A model generated the notes under the pieces. That model saw nothing but the letters and a program-made list of their open reading frames with translations. It ran no database searches and was not told where the DNA came from. DNA of 64,000 nt from an uncultured Rhodopila sp. (GTDB lineage Bacteria > Pseudomonadota > Alphaproteobacteria > Acetobacterales > Acetobacteraceae), in the NCBI RefSeq assembly GCF_903944925.1, contig NZ_CAJATU010000042.1, positions 1-64,000 on the forward strand. Reading direction: 5' to 3'. The position numbers were made by a program, and so were the translations under genes. Below, piece after piece: positions 17,369 through 24,268 of the stretch (within the stretch, counting starts at the first letter, position 1; each line of letters opens with the position of its first letter).

Positions 17369-17613
17369 GTGTAGATCGGGCCAAATACGAAGCACGCGAG
17401 CGTAAAGCCTTGCAGCGGTCAATGCAGCGGTGCGGCGTGCTGGCCGGGTTCAGTCCGGTGATTGCCGGTCTCATGGCGCGAGATTTAATCAAGAATTGGA
17501 AAATGGACAGAAATGGAACAAATCCCAAAAAAGAAAAAGCGGGGCGGCCGAGTTTTGGGCCAAACCAATTTACGGACGCGAGCGTTAGCGGCGCAGCAAC
17601 AAGCAGCGATTAA
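17365..17613 (+). CDS. hypothetical basic protein of the element (82 aa)
   Basis: The ATG at 17365 overlaps the previous stop by 4 bp. The first ~50 residues (DRAKYEARERKALQRSMQRCGVLAGFSPVIAGLMARDLIKNW) look structured, with a short hydrophobic helix. The last ~32 residues are low-complexity and share DNA in another frame with the start of the small-terminase-like gene (17513-17613). Either the genes truly overlap by ~100 bp or this frame once ended earlier. Function is unknown. Confidence 0.45.
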   Translation: MSVDRAKYEARERKALQRSMQRCGVLAGFSPVIAGLMARDLIKNWKMDRNGTNPKKEKAGRPSFGPNQFTDASVSGAATSSD

Positions 17614-17866
17614 GCATCTTGCGGAGCAACTGACACCCGATGCGCTTAAGAGTATGTCGAGTTTGGATGTTCTCCGTATCTGCATGATCCAGGCGTTGCA
17701 GTCTGGCGACCTTGCCAGCGCGCGGGCAGCGGCAAGTGAGCTTGCGCCCTTTGAGTTTGCCCGAAAGAGTGTTGATCCGGCGGCTACCGACATCCCGACC
17801 GATCTCCTGCCGGACCCGGAACCGACGCCCGATGAGGAAGCCCCGGCGAACATCATCCTTGGCTAA
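17513..17866 (+). CDS. small-terminase-like phage protein
   Basis: 117 residues. The N-terminus is lysine-rich with a GRxxGxxNxRTRA pattern (KKKKRGGRVLGQTNLRTRALA). It is followed by LTPDALKSMSSLDVLRICMIQALQSGDLASARAAASELAPFEFARKS. This arrangement, ending in an A...APF/APY..K segment, is common to phage proteins encoded just before large terminases and often called terminase small subunit-like. The acidic Pro-rich tail is disordered. No large terminase gene follows. If the assignment holds, the element may divert a helper phage's packaging machinery. The assignment comes from pattern recall only. Confidence 0.45.
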   Translation: MEQIPKKKKRGGRVLGQTNLRTRALAAQQQAAIKHLAEQLTPDALKSMSSLDVLRICMIQALQSGDLASARAAASELAPFEFARKSVDPAATDIPTDLLPDPEPTPDEEAPANIILG

Positions 17867-17953
17867 CGCTATGCCGCGAAGATTTCTCTTGCACTGCGCT
17901 ACCATCGCTGTATGACTACCCACAACGAATGTAGTGAGTGAGAGAGAAAATCC

Positions 17954-18628
17954 ATGGACGGCCGATTTGTTTCCTATCTCCGGGTTTCGACCGATCGCCA
18001 AGGCAAGTCCGGGCTTGGTATCGATGCGCAAAGGGATGCCGTTACCGCCCATCTGAACGGCGGGGCTTGGACGCTTATTGCTGAATACGTGGAAGTCGAG
18101 AGCGGTAAGAATGATGCCCGGCCGGAACTGGCGAAGGCTCTTGCACGGTGCAAACTGACTGGCGCAACGCTGATTGTCGCCAAACTAGACCGGCTAAGCC
18201 GTAACCAAGCCTTCCTGATGAACGTTTACGAAGGCACTGGCGAAGGTGGCGTAGTGTTCTGCGATCTTCCCACCATTCCGCCCGGCCCGGTGGGCAAGTT
18301 CATCGTTCAACAGATGGCAGCGGTTGCCGAACTCGAACGCGGCCTGATCTCACAGCGCACGAAGGCAGCCTTGGCGGCTTCCAAGAAACAGCTTGGCGGC
18401 TATCGCGGCGGGCCGGTTCCTGACGCTGCTAAAGCCACGGAAGCCCGCCAGGAAGCCGCCGACGCCTTCGCCGCTGATGTTGGACCGATGGCAGCGGAGT
18501 TGCGCGCGGCGGGCCGGAGCCTTCGCCAGATCGCGGCGGAACTGACTGAGCAAGGCGTCCGGACGCCACGCGGCGGGGCTTGGTCTGCCGATGCCGTGCG
18601 GCGGTTGTTGGAACGCCACGCGGCTTAG
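17954..18628 (+). CDS. serine recombinase (resolvase/invertase family)
   Basis: 224 residues. N-terminal resolvase domain with the nucleophile Ser12 in YLRVSTDRQGKSGLGIDAQ, then VAKLDRLSRNQAFLMN, and the long E helix KFIVQQMAAVAELERGLISQRTKAAL. The C-terminus has a recombinase-type HTH (LRAAGRSLRQIAAELTEQGVRTPRGGAWSADAVRRLL). GAGAGA-like purines precede the ATG. It is unusual beside a tyrosine integrase; it may resolve multimers of the replicating element or invert a segment. No inverted repeat pair suggesting an invertible region was seen. Confidence 0.92.
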   Translation: MDGRFVSYLRVSTDRQGKSGLGIDAQRDAVTAHLNGGAWTLIAEYVEVESGKNDARPELAKALARCKLTGATLIVAKLDRLSRNQAFLMNVYEGTGEGGVVFCDLPTIPPGPVGKFIVQQMAAVAELERGLISQRTKAALAASKKQLGGYRGGPVPDAAKATEARQEAADAFAADVGPMAAELRAAGRSLRQIAAELTEQGVRTPRGGAWSADAVRRLLERHAA

Positions 18629-18646
18629 CGCCGCACCCCTCTATCG

Positions 18647-18976
18647 CTACGGGATATCGCCAACCTTATCGAATGCTACCTTTACCGAGTTGCCGCCTAC
18701 GCTGATCGTCTGCCATTGACCGTTGTCAAAGGACGGAGGCAACAAAAATGATATCGGAACTTCCGTTCCCGGCGGAACCTGCTTTCCGGTCACAAGCTTC
18801 GCACCGGCCGAAGTCAGGGTAACGTTGCCAGACAGTGAAGTCCCTTTGGCGACGTAAATCCCGGCGTAGCGTGCTCCGGTGATGTCAACGCCAACTATCT
18901 TCCCTTTGCCGATATAAACCGCCCCGTGACCTTCCCCGGCCACACCTTGGTAACGCATTTGGTAAAGCGCGCTCAC
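18647..18976 (-). CDS. GrlR-like small protein at the right end of the element
   Basis: 109 residues, convergent with the serine recombinase (18 bp between stops). Alternating beta-strand pattern with many glycines: ALYQMRYQGVAGEGHGAVYIGKGKIVGVDITGARYAGIY, GNVTLTSAG, then a closing VKVAFDKVGDIP. This resembles the GrlR lipocalin-like fold family, in which a beta-barrel carries a G-x-V..G..V..D..Y.G motif. GrlR itself represses type III secretion regulators in enteric pathogens; homologues elsewhere are uncharacterised. Here it is the only element gene on the minus strand, so it may be cargo. The assignment is tentative. Confidence 0.5.
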   Translation of the reverse strand: MSALYQMRYQGVAGEGHGAVYIGKGKIVGVDITGARYAGIYVAKGTSLSGNVTLTSAGAKLVTGKQVPPGTEVPISFLLPPSFDNGQWQTISVGGNSVKVAFDKVGDIP

Positions 18977-19151
18977 AACCAGCCCTCACAGTTGCAGAGC
19001 GCCACTATTATCGTATCCGTTCCGAGTCGCGCTAGCGCAATGCCGACGCGCACTTAATCCCCGGCTTAACCGCTACATGCCAAATCAGGCGTGGCAATCG
19101 TGCGGAGGCGTGGCACGGCAACCCGGCGGACGGGCTTCAAGCCCCGGATGC

Positions 19152-19174
19152 TGTTACCCCGGTGTTACCCCGGC
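19152..19174. repeat. right-end copy of the TGTTACCCC tandem repeat
   Basis: 23 bp identical to 11824-11846: two TGTTACCCC units in direct orientation, 44 bp inside the right attachment repeat. The preceding C makes CTGTTACCCC, the exact inverse of the unit at 11851-11860. Sharing between the two ends of one element supports a role in integrase or excisionase binding. Confidence 0.65.
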
Positions 19175-19217
19175 CATTTTCCGGGTTCGACCAAAGCGCC
19201 GTAACTGCTTGAAAAGA

Positions 19218-19266
19218 TTGGCGGACCCGACACGATTCGAACGTGCGACCTTCGCCTTCGGAGGGC
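19218..19266. repeat. right attachment-site repeat within tRNA-Arg
   Basis: 49 bp identical to 11659-11707, here forming part of the intact tRNA-Arg gene from the CCA end to the anticodon arm. Integration at this point leaves a working tRNA. The crossover must fall inside the repeat, probably in the anticodon loop or T-arm as for other tRNA-targeting integrases. Confidence 0.9.
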
Positions 19267-19295
19267 GACGCTCTATCCAGCTGAGCTACGGGTCC
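19219..19295 (-). tRNA. tRNA-Arg (anticodon CCG)
   Basis: 77 nt on the minus strand beginning GGACCCGTAGCTCAGC and ending in an encoded CCA. Acceptor GGACCCG pairs with CGGGTCC. The D-arm has the usual AGCTCAGCTGGATAGAGC. The anticodon stem TCGCC/GGCGA encloses loop CTCCGAA, giving anticodon CCG (reads CGG, arginine). The T-loop is GTTCGAATC. It serves as the integration site of the element to its left. Confidence 0.95.
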
Positions 19296-19359
19296 ATCAC
19301 ACCCCACAGGGCGTCGGCCCATCCTATAGCGGCATTCCGCGCACAACTCAATCACCCTC

Positions 19360-19740
19360 TCACGGCCATCGCCGCGTCCGGTCCGCTTCCTGCTGCGGCG
19401 TCAGCACCGACGGCCCGTCCGCCACCCCGTGCGGCTGGTCCGGCAGTGCCGCCGGATCCGACCAGCAGTTCACCACCCCCAGGGTGCGGGTGCAAAACAC
19501 CGGCGGCGGCGGCTTCGGCTCCGTCGGGCGGCAATACGTCTTGTGCTGCTCCAGCCGCACAGCCGAGCAATCCTTGCCGCTGACCAGGGAGATCACGGCA
19601 TCGACCGGCGTGCGGCCGATGGCCGCCACGCTGCCGGCGGTGCCACCGACAACCGCGGTCGCGATCGCCTCCGGGGGCAAGCCGCAGCCAGCCAGAGCGA
19701 TGCTGAGAGGGACGCAAATCAGCCAAAAAACTTTCTTCAT
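19360..19740 (-). CDS. putative lipoprotein of unknown function
   Basis: 126 residues from the ATG at 19740. Type II signal peptide MKKVFWLICVPLSIALAGC with lipobox LAGC (Cys19). Next is a short hydrophobic Gly/Ala stretch (AIATAVVGGTAGSVAAIG), then a Cys-containing domain (GKDCSAVRLEQHKTYCRP, VFCTRTLGVVNCWSDP) that could form disulphides in the periplasm. The C-terminus is disordered. It is divergent from the YfgM-like gene. The Cys-x-Ser-Val-Arg ... YCRP pattern recurs in small alphaproteobacterial lipoproteins of unknown role. Confidence 0.75.
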   Translation of the reverse strand: MKKVFWLICVPLSIALAGCGLPPEAIATAVVGGTAGSVAAIGRTPVDAVISLVSGKDCSAVRLEQHKTYCRPTEPKPPPPVFCTRTLGVVNCWSDPAALPDQPHGVADGPSVLTPQQEADRTRRWP

Positions 19741-19876
19741 GCCCCCTGCATACAACCAAAAGGTAAATGAACTCTTGCCGCCGCGATGGTTTGCGGCCAC
19801 ACCCCGACGCCGCTATGGTCCGCCGCCGCCAGGCGCCCCCGTGCCGTGGCGAGTGCAGGCAGGCGAGAGACTCCAC

Positions 19877-20530
19877 GTGGTTGATATTTTCGACGAGGTC
19901 GACGAAGACCTCCGCGCCGAGCGCGCGCAGAAGCTGGCGAAGCAATACGGATGGCTGATCGTCGCCGGCGCCGTCGCCATCGTCGGTGCCGTGGCCGGCT
20001 GGCAGCTTTGGAATCGCTGGCAATTGCAACAGGATGCCGCCGCGGCCTCGCGCTTCGTCGCGACCCAGACGGCGCTGGAGCAGGCCGCCCCCGGCACGTC
20101 GCCCGCCGCCCAGATCCAGACGCTCGACCAGATGGCCGCCACAGGGCCGGAGGGTTACAAGACCCTCGCCCGCTTGCGTGCCGCCGGGCTGAAGGCCGAT
20201 TCCGGCGACCTGCAAGGCGCCGTCGCACTGTGGAACCAGGTCGCCGCCGACGGCAACGCGGATTCCCTGCTGCGTGACCTCGCCAGCCTGACTGCAGCGA
20301 CCCGGCAGATCGACCGCGGCGACCCCGGCCAGCTCCAGGCGCGGCTGGAGCCTCTCGCCGTGCCCGACAACGCATTCTCGGCGTTGGCGCGGGAGCAGCT
20401 TGCGATCCTGGACCTGCGCCAGGGCAAGATCGAGGACGCGAAGAACCGGCTGAAGGCTTTGTCGATCGACTTCCAGGCGCCCTCGGGTTTGCGCGCCCGT
20501 GCAGCGGCCCTTCTGGCCGGATTGGGCTGA
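19877..20530 (+). CDS. YfgM-like tetratricopeptide membrane protein
   Basis: 217 residues starting at GTG 19877 (VDIFDEVDEDLRAERAQKLAKQYGW). The start is set by the family's typical N-terminus and an upstream purine-rich site. A single N-terminal transmembrane helix (WLIVAGAVAIVGAVAGWQLW, residues ~25-45) anchors a periplasmic region with TPR-like helices (GPEGYKTLARLRAAGLKADSGDLQGAVALWNQVAADG). In E. coli YfgM is an ancillary SecYEG-associated chaperone partner encoded in a yfgM-bamB-der cluster; the same order follows here. It probably assists export or envelope assembly. bamB begins 40 bp downstream. Confidence 0.85.
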   Translation: MVDIFDEVDEDLRAERAQKLAKQYGWLIVAGAVAIVGAVAGWQLWNRWQLQQDAAAASRFVATQTALEQAAPGTSPAAQIQTLDQMAATGPEGYKTLARLRAAGLKADSGDLQGAVALWNQVAADGNADSLLRDLASLTAATRQIDRGDPGQLQARLEPLAVPDNAFSALAREQLAILDLRQGKIEDAKNRLKALSIDFQAPSGLRARAAALLAGLG

Positions 20531-20570
20531 TGCCAGCCGCGCGCACCATCAACCAACGAGGAAGCCTGGC

Positions 20571-21926
20571 GTGACCGTGAAGACCTCGACCCAATCCGGC
20601 GGCGCCAGGCTGGCCCGCCGGACCGCGCTGCTCGCCGCCGCCTCCGCGCTGTCCGGCTGCTCGTGGTTCGACAATCTGTTTGCCGAGAAGAAGACGCCGC
20701 TGCCAGGCAAGCGCGACTCGATCTTCGCCGATCGGCGGGGGCTGGTGGTGGATGAGAACGCACCGAAGGTGGTGCTGCCGCCGGCCGTCTCCAACGCGGC
20801 CTGGCCGCAGGCGGGCGGCAATCCGGCGCATTTAATGGGTCATCTCGCCGCCAACGACCGCCTGGCCGAGGCGTGGCGGGCGGATATCGGCCAGGGCGGT
20901 GGCAAACGCCAGATCCTGATGGCGCAGCCGGTGGTCTCCGGCGGCACGGTGTTCACCATGGATTCCGATGCCGAGGTGTCCGCCTTCAACCTGGCGGACG
21001 GCAGGCGGCTGTGGCGGGTCGATACCAAGCCGAAAGACGCGGACAGCACCAATGTCGGCGGTGGACTTGGGTCGGACGGCTCCACCCTGTATGCGGTGAA
21101 CGGGCTGTCGCAGCTTGTCGCCCTGGACGTGACCTCCGGCAAGGAGACGTGGCGGCGCGATCTCGGCGTGCCCGCCCGCTCGGCCCCGACGATCGCCGAC
21201 GGGCGGCTGTTCGTCACGACTATCGATGACCACATGACCGCCTTCGCCACGAGCGACGGACACCAACTCTGGACCCATGAGGCCGCCGAACCGGTGACCT
21301 CGATGCTGGGGCGGCCGGCGCCGGCCTATTACCAGGGACTGGTCATCGCCGGCTTCGGCTCCGGTGAACTCGCCGCGCTGCGCGCCGACAGCGGCACCGT
21401 CGCCTGGACCGACGGCCTTGGCGCCTCGCGCGGGCGGGCCAGCGGCGGCGACTTCCTGTCGATCCGCGCCCTGCCGGTGATTGTCGGCGGGCTGGTCTAT
21501 GCCATCAGCATGGGCGGCCTGCTGGTCTGCAACGACGTCCCGACGGGGCGCCGGGTGTGGGAACGTCAGGTCGCGGGCGAGGACACGTTTGCGATCGCCG
21601 GTGACTTCATGTTCCTGATCTCCGCCCAGCAGCAGGTCGCCGCGGTCAACGTCATCGACGGCCGTGTCGCCTGGATCACCGAGTTGCCGCGCTATGAGGA
21701 TCCGGAGAAGCGCAAGAACACGCTGACCTGGTATGGTCCCTTGCTGGTCAGCGACCGCCTGATCGTCACCGGCACCAGCGAGGACGCGCTGTCGGTCAGC
21801 CCGTATACGGGGGAGATCCTCGGCCATATTACGTTGTCGGCCGCCGCCGCGCCGTTCGCCCCGGTGGTCGCCGGCGGCACGGTGCTGGTAATATCCAACG
21901 ACGGGCGGCTTTTGGCGCTAAGGTAG
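20571..21926 (+). CDS. bamB: outer membrane protein assembly factor BamB (PQQ-like beta-propeller lipoprotein)
   Basis: 451 residues from GTG 20571, with AGGAAG upstream. Lipoprotein signal with lipobox ALSGC (Cys30). The mature part is an eight-bladed propeller made of PQQ-like repeats (for example GGTVFTMDSDAEVSAFNLAD, GSTLYAVNGLSQLVALDVTS, DGRLFVTTIDDHMTAFATSD). It ends in GGTVLVISNDGRLLAL. BamB scaffolds BamA in folding of outer-membrane barrels and is anchored in the periplasm. Its place between the YfgM-like gene and der is the classic conserved context. Confidence 0.92.
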   Translation: MTVKTSTQSGGARLARRTALLAAASALSGCSWFDNLFAEKKTPLPGKRDSIFADRRGLVVDENAPKVVLPPAVSNAAWPQAGGNPAHLMGHLAANDRLAEAWRADIGQGGGKRQILMAQPVVSGGTVFTMDSDAEVSAFNLADGRRLWRVDTKPKDADSTNVGGGLGSDGSTLYAVNGLSQLVALDVTSGKETWRRDLGVPARSAPTIADGRLFVTTIDDHMTAFATSDGHQLWTHEAAEPVTSMLGRPAPAYYQGLVIAGFGSGELAALRADSGTVAWTDGLGASRGRASGGDFLSIRALPVIVGGLVYAISMGGLLVCNDVPTGRRVWERQVAGEDTFAIAGDFMFLISAQQQVAAVNVIDGRVAWITELPRYEDPEKRKNTLTWYGPLLVSDRLIVTGTSEDALSVSPYTGEILGHITLSAAAAPFAPVVAGGTVLVISNDGRLLALR

Positions 21927-21987
21927 GTGCCAGCCGCCCCCCACGCCTATTGATGGGCGGGGCGGATGCATCACGGAGTATCATCGC

Positions 21988-23334
21988 ATGTTGCCGATTG
22001 TCGTCGTGGCGGGACGCCCGAATGTCGGCAAGTCCACGCTGTTCAACCGTCTGGCCGGGCGGCGCATCGCGCTGGTGGCCGACACACCGGGCGTGACGCG
22101 CGACCGCAAGGAAGCCGAAGCGACCTTGCGCGGACGGGATGTCACCCTGATCGACACCGCGGGGCTGGAGGAAGCGGCGCCGGACACGCTGGCCGGGCGG
22201 ATGCGCGCCGGGTCCGCCAGTGCGGTGGAGCAGGCCGATCTGGTGCTGTTCGTGATCGACGCGCGGGCGGGGGTGACTCCGGCGGACGCGCATTTCGCGC
22301 AATGGCTGCGGCGGCAAGGCAAGCCGGTGCTGGTGGTGGCGAACAAGGCGGAGGGGCGGCTGGCGACGTCCTCGATCCTGGATGCCTATGCGCTGGGATT
22401 GGGCGACCCGGTCGGTGTCTCCGCCGAACACGGCGACGGCATCGCCGATCTCATGTCGGAAATCGCCGATCGGCTGCCACCGAAAGCGGAGGAGGTTGAC
22501 GCGGAAACGCCGGACGACGATCGGCCGTTGAAGCTGGCCATCGTGGGGCGGCCAAATGCCGGAAAATCCACGCTGCTGAACCGGCTGCTGGGCGAGGAAC
22601 GGATGATCACCGGGCCGGAGCCGGGCCTGACGCGGGATGCGGTCTCGGTGATCCTGTCGGACGACCAGGGGCGCGCGGTGGAGATCGTCGATACCGCCGG
22701 GCTGCGGCGGCGTTCAAAGGTTGAGGAATCACTCGAGAAAATGTCGGTCAGTTCGGCAATCCAGGCGCTGAAGATGGCGGAGGTCGTGGTACTGTGCGTC
22801 GATGCCGCCGATGGCATCCACGACCAGGACTTGCAGATCGCCCGGTTGGTCGAGCGCGAGGGCCGGGCCTGCATCGTCGCGCTGAACAAATGGGACGCGG
22901 TGGCGGACCGCAATGCAACCCGCAAGGCGGTGACCGAGCGGCTGGAGGACAGCCTGGCGCAGATGAAGGGCATCCCGGTGGTGACGCTGTCGGCGCTGAC
23001 CGGTGCGGGCGTGGAGCGCCTGCTGCCGGCGGTGCGGCAGGCGCACGAGGTGTGGAACAAGCGGATACCGACAGGCGAATTGAATCGCTGGTTCGAGCAG
23101 GCGCTGGAGACACATCAGGCGCCCTTGGTCAGCGGGCGGCGGCTGAAGCTGCGCTATGTGACACAGGCGAAGGCGCGGCCGCCGACATTCGTGGTATTCG
23201 GCACCCGGGCGGAGCAGACGCCGGAAGACTACACCCGGTATCTGGTGAACAGCCTGCGGGAGACCTTCAAGCTGCCGGGCACGCCGATACGGTTGCAGTT
23301 GCGCGGGACGAAGAACCCGTTTGTGGAGGAGTAG
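21988..23334 (+). CDS. der: ribosome biogenesis GTPase Der (EngA)
   Basis: 448 residues with two consecutive GTPase domains and a C-terminal KH-like domain, the hallmark of Der, needed for 50S maturation. Domain 1: P-loop GRPNVGKSTLF, switch II DTAG, NKAEG-type specificity motif. Domain 2 (from about residue 180): GRPNAGKSTLL, DTAGLRRRSKV, NKWD. The KH-like part ends TPIRLQLRGTKNPF. It starts at an ATG 61 bp after bamB and is likely in the same transcript. Convergent with the alpha/beta hydrolase gene. Confidence 0.97.
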   Translation: MLPIVVVAGRPNVGKSTLFNRLAGRRIALVADTPGVTRDRKEAEATLRGRDVTLIDTAGLEEAAPDTLAGRMRAGSASAVEQADLVLFVIDARAGVTPADAHFAQWLRRQGKPVLVVANKAEGRLATSSILDAYALGLGDPVGVSAEHGDGIADLMSEIADRLPPKAEEVDAETPDDDRPLKLAIVGRPNAGKSTLLNRLLGEERMITGPEPGLTRDAVSVILSDDQGRAVEIVDTAGLRRRSKVEESLEKMSVSSAIQALKMAEVVVLCVDAADGIHDQDLQIARLVEREGRACIVALNKWDAVADRNATRKAVTERLEDSLAQMKGIPVVTLSALTGAGVERLLPAVRQAHEVWNKRIPTGELNRWFEQALETHQAPLVSGRRLKLRYVTQAKARPPTFVVFGTRAEQTPEDYTRYLVNSLRETFKLPGTPIRLQLRGTKNPFVEE

Positions 23335-23347
23335 GGCCGGCTTGCGG

Positions 23348-24262
23348 CTAAAGCGAACCGTCCAGAAACGCCTCTACGGGCGGCAGCGACCGCGCCGGTG
23401 CTTCCTCCATCGGCACATGCCCGAGGTCCGGAAACACCAGCAGACGGGCGTTCGGCATCGCCGCCAGGTAGTCCCCCGCTTTGCGGAACGGGATCACCCC
23501 GTCCTTCTCTCCCCAGACCAGCAATGTCGGCGCATGCACGTGGCGCAACATCGGCCCGGGCGGCTGCGGCATCACCTGGGCGGTCCGGTCCAGCACCGCC
23601 TGCCGCACGCCCGGCGCGAGAATCATGTCGCGGTAGCGCTGCACGATCTCGGGCGTCAGCCGCTTTTGGTCGCCATAGGCCGGGTCCAGCGTCAGCCGCA
23701 GCATGACCGTCGGCAGCGTGTATGGCAGCAATTCCGCCACCAGGGGCACATCCTGCTTCCTGCCATACGGAAATTGCGGGCTGGCGAACCCGTCGGGAGA
23801 AATCAGCACCAGGCGATCGACGCGGTCGGGGTATTCGGCGGCGAACATCCAGGCCACCTTGCCGCCCATGGAGTTCCCCACCAGCGACGCGCGCTTTACA
23901 TCCAGCCTGTCCATCAGGGCGCCCAGCACCTCGACGCCACGCTCATCCAAATAATCCTTCGTTGGATCGGCTCCGGTCAGCCCGAAGCCGGGCAGGTCGT
24001 ACCGGATAACACGGTGGGTATAGGACAGCGACCGCGCCCAGGGCTCCCAGGTCAGCAGGCTGGACCCGAACCCGTGCAGCAGGATCACCGGCGGCGCGTC
24101 CCTCGGCCCGGTATCGCGGACATGCAGCCGGATGCCGGCGATCTGGAGGAACTCAGACGGCGGCTGCGCATACTGCGCCTCCAGCGCGGCGCGGGGCTTG
24201 TCGGGCGCATACAGCCATAGGCCGCCGCCGATAAGGCCGAGGGCGGCTAACAACACGATCAT
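23348..24262 (-). CDS. alpha/beta hydrolase
   Basis: 304 residues. An N-terminal hydrophobic segment (MIVLLAALGLIGGGLWLYAP) is a signal anchor or uncleaved signal. The alpha/beta hydrolase core has the oxyanion loop LLHGFGSSLLTWEPW, nucleophile Ser in VGNSMGGKVAW, acid Asp in WGEKDGVIPF and His in DLGHVPMEEAP. The triad is complete, so it is probably an active esterase, lipase or C-C hydrolase on the periplasmic side. The stop of the upstream FrhB-like gene is 6 bp away on the same strand, suggesting an operon. Confidence 0.9.
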   Translation of the reverse strand: MIVLLAALGLIGGGLWLYAPDKPRAALEAQYAQPPSEFLQIAGIRLHVRDTGPRDAPPVILLHGFGSSLLTWEPWARSLSYTHRVIRYDLPGFGLTGADPTKDYLDERGVEVLGALMDRLDVKRASLVGNSMGGKVAWMFAAEYPDRVDRLVLISPDGFASPQFPYGRKQDVPLVAELLPYTLPTVMLRLTLDPAYGDQKRLTPEIVQRYRDMILAPGVRQAVLDRTAQVMPQPPGPMLRHVHAPTLLVWGEKDGVIPFRKAGDYLAAMPNARLLVFPDLGHVPMEEAPARSLPPVEAFLDGSL

Positions 24263-24268
24263 GGTCGC

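Larger units (their letters stand above)
11659..19266. mobile_element. tRNA-Arg-integrated element with tyrosine integrase and RepA-like ATPase
   Basis: A 7.6-kb segment bounded by 49-bp direct repeats of the tRNA-Arg(CCG) 3' half. The intact tRNA gene is on the right; the integrase lies 170 bp inside the left repeat. Contents in order: tyrosine integrase, 75-aa unknown, AlpA-like HTH protein, 52-aa unknown, RepA-family AAA ATPase, GGACA repeat cluster, six overlapping or abutting small genes ending in a small-terminase-like protein, serine recombinase, and a GrlR-like gene on the opposite strand. There are no capsid, tail, large terminase or conjugation genes. Gene order resembles phage satellites or replicating islands more than a full prophage. 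Both ends look intact, so the element may still be mobile. Confidence 0.88.

Noticed and set aside
11659-19266. Full prophage
   Set aside because: No capsid, portal, tail, lysis or large terminase genes are seen. The size is only 7.6 kb.
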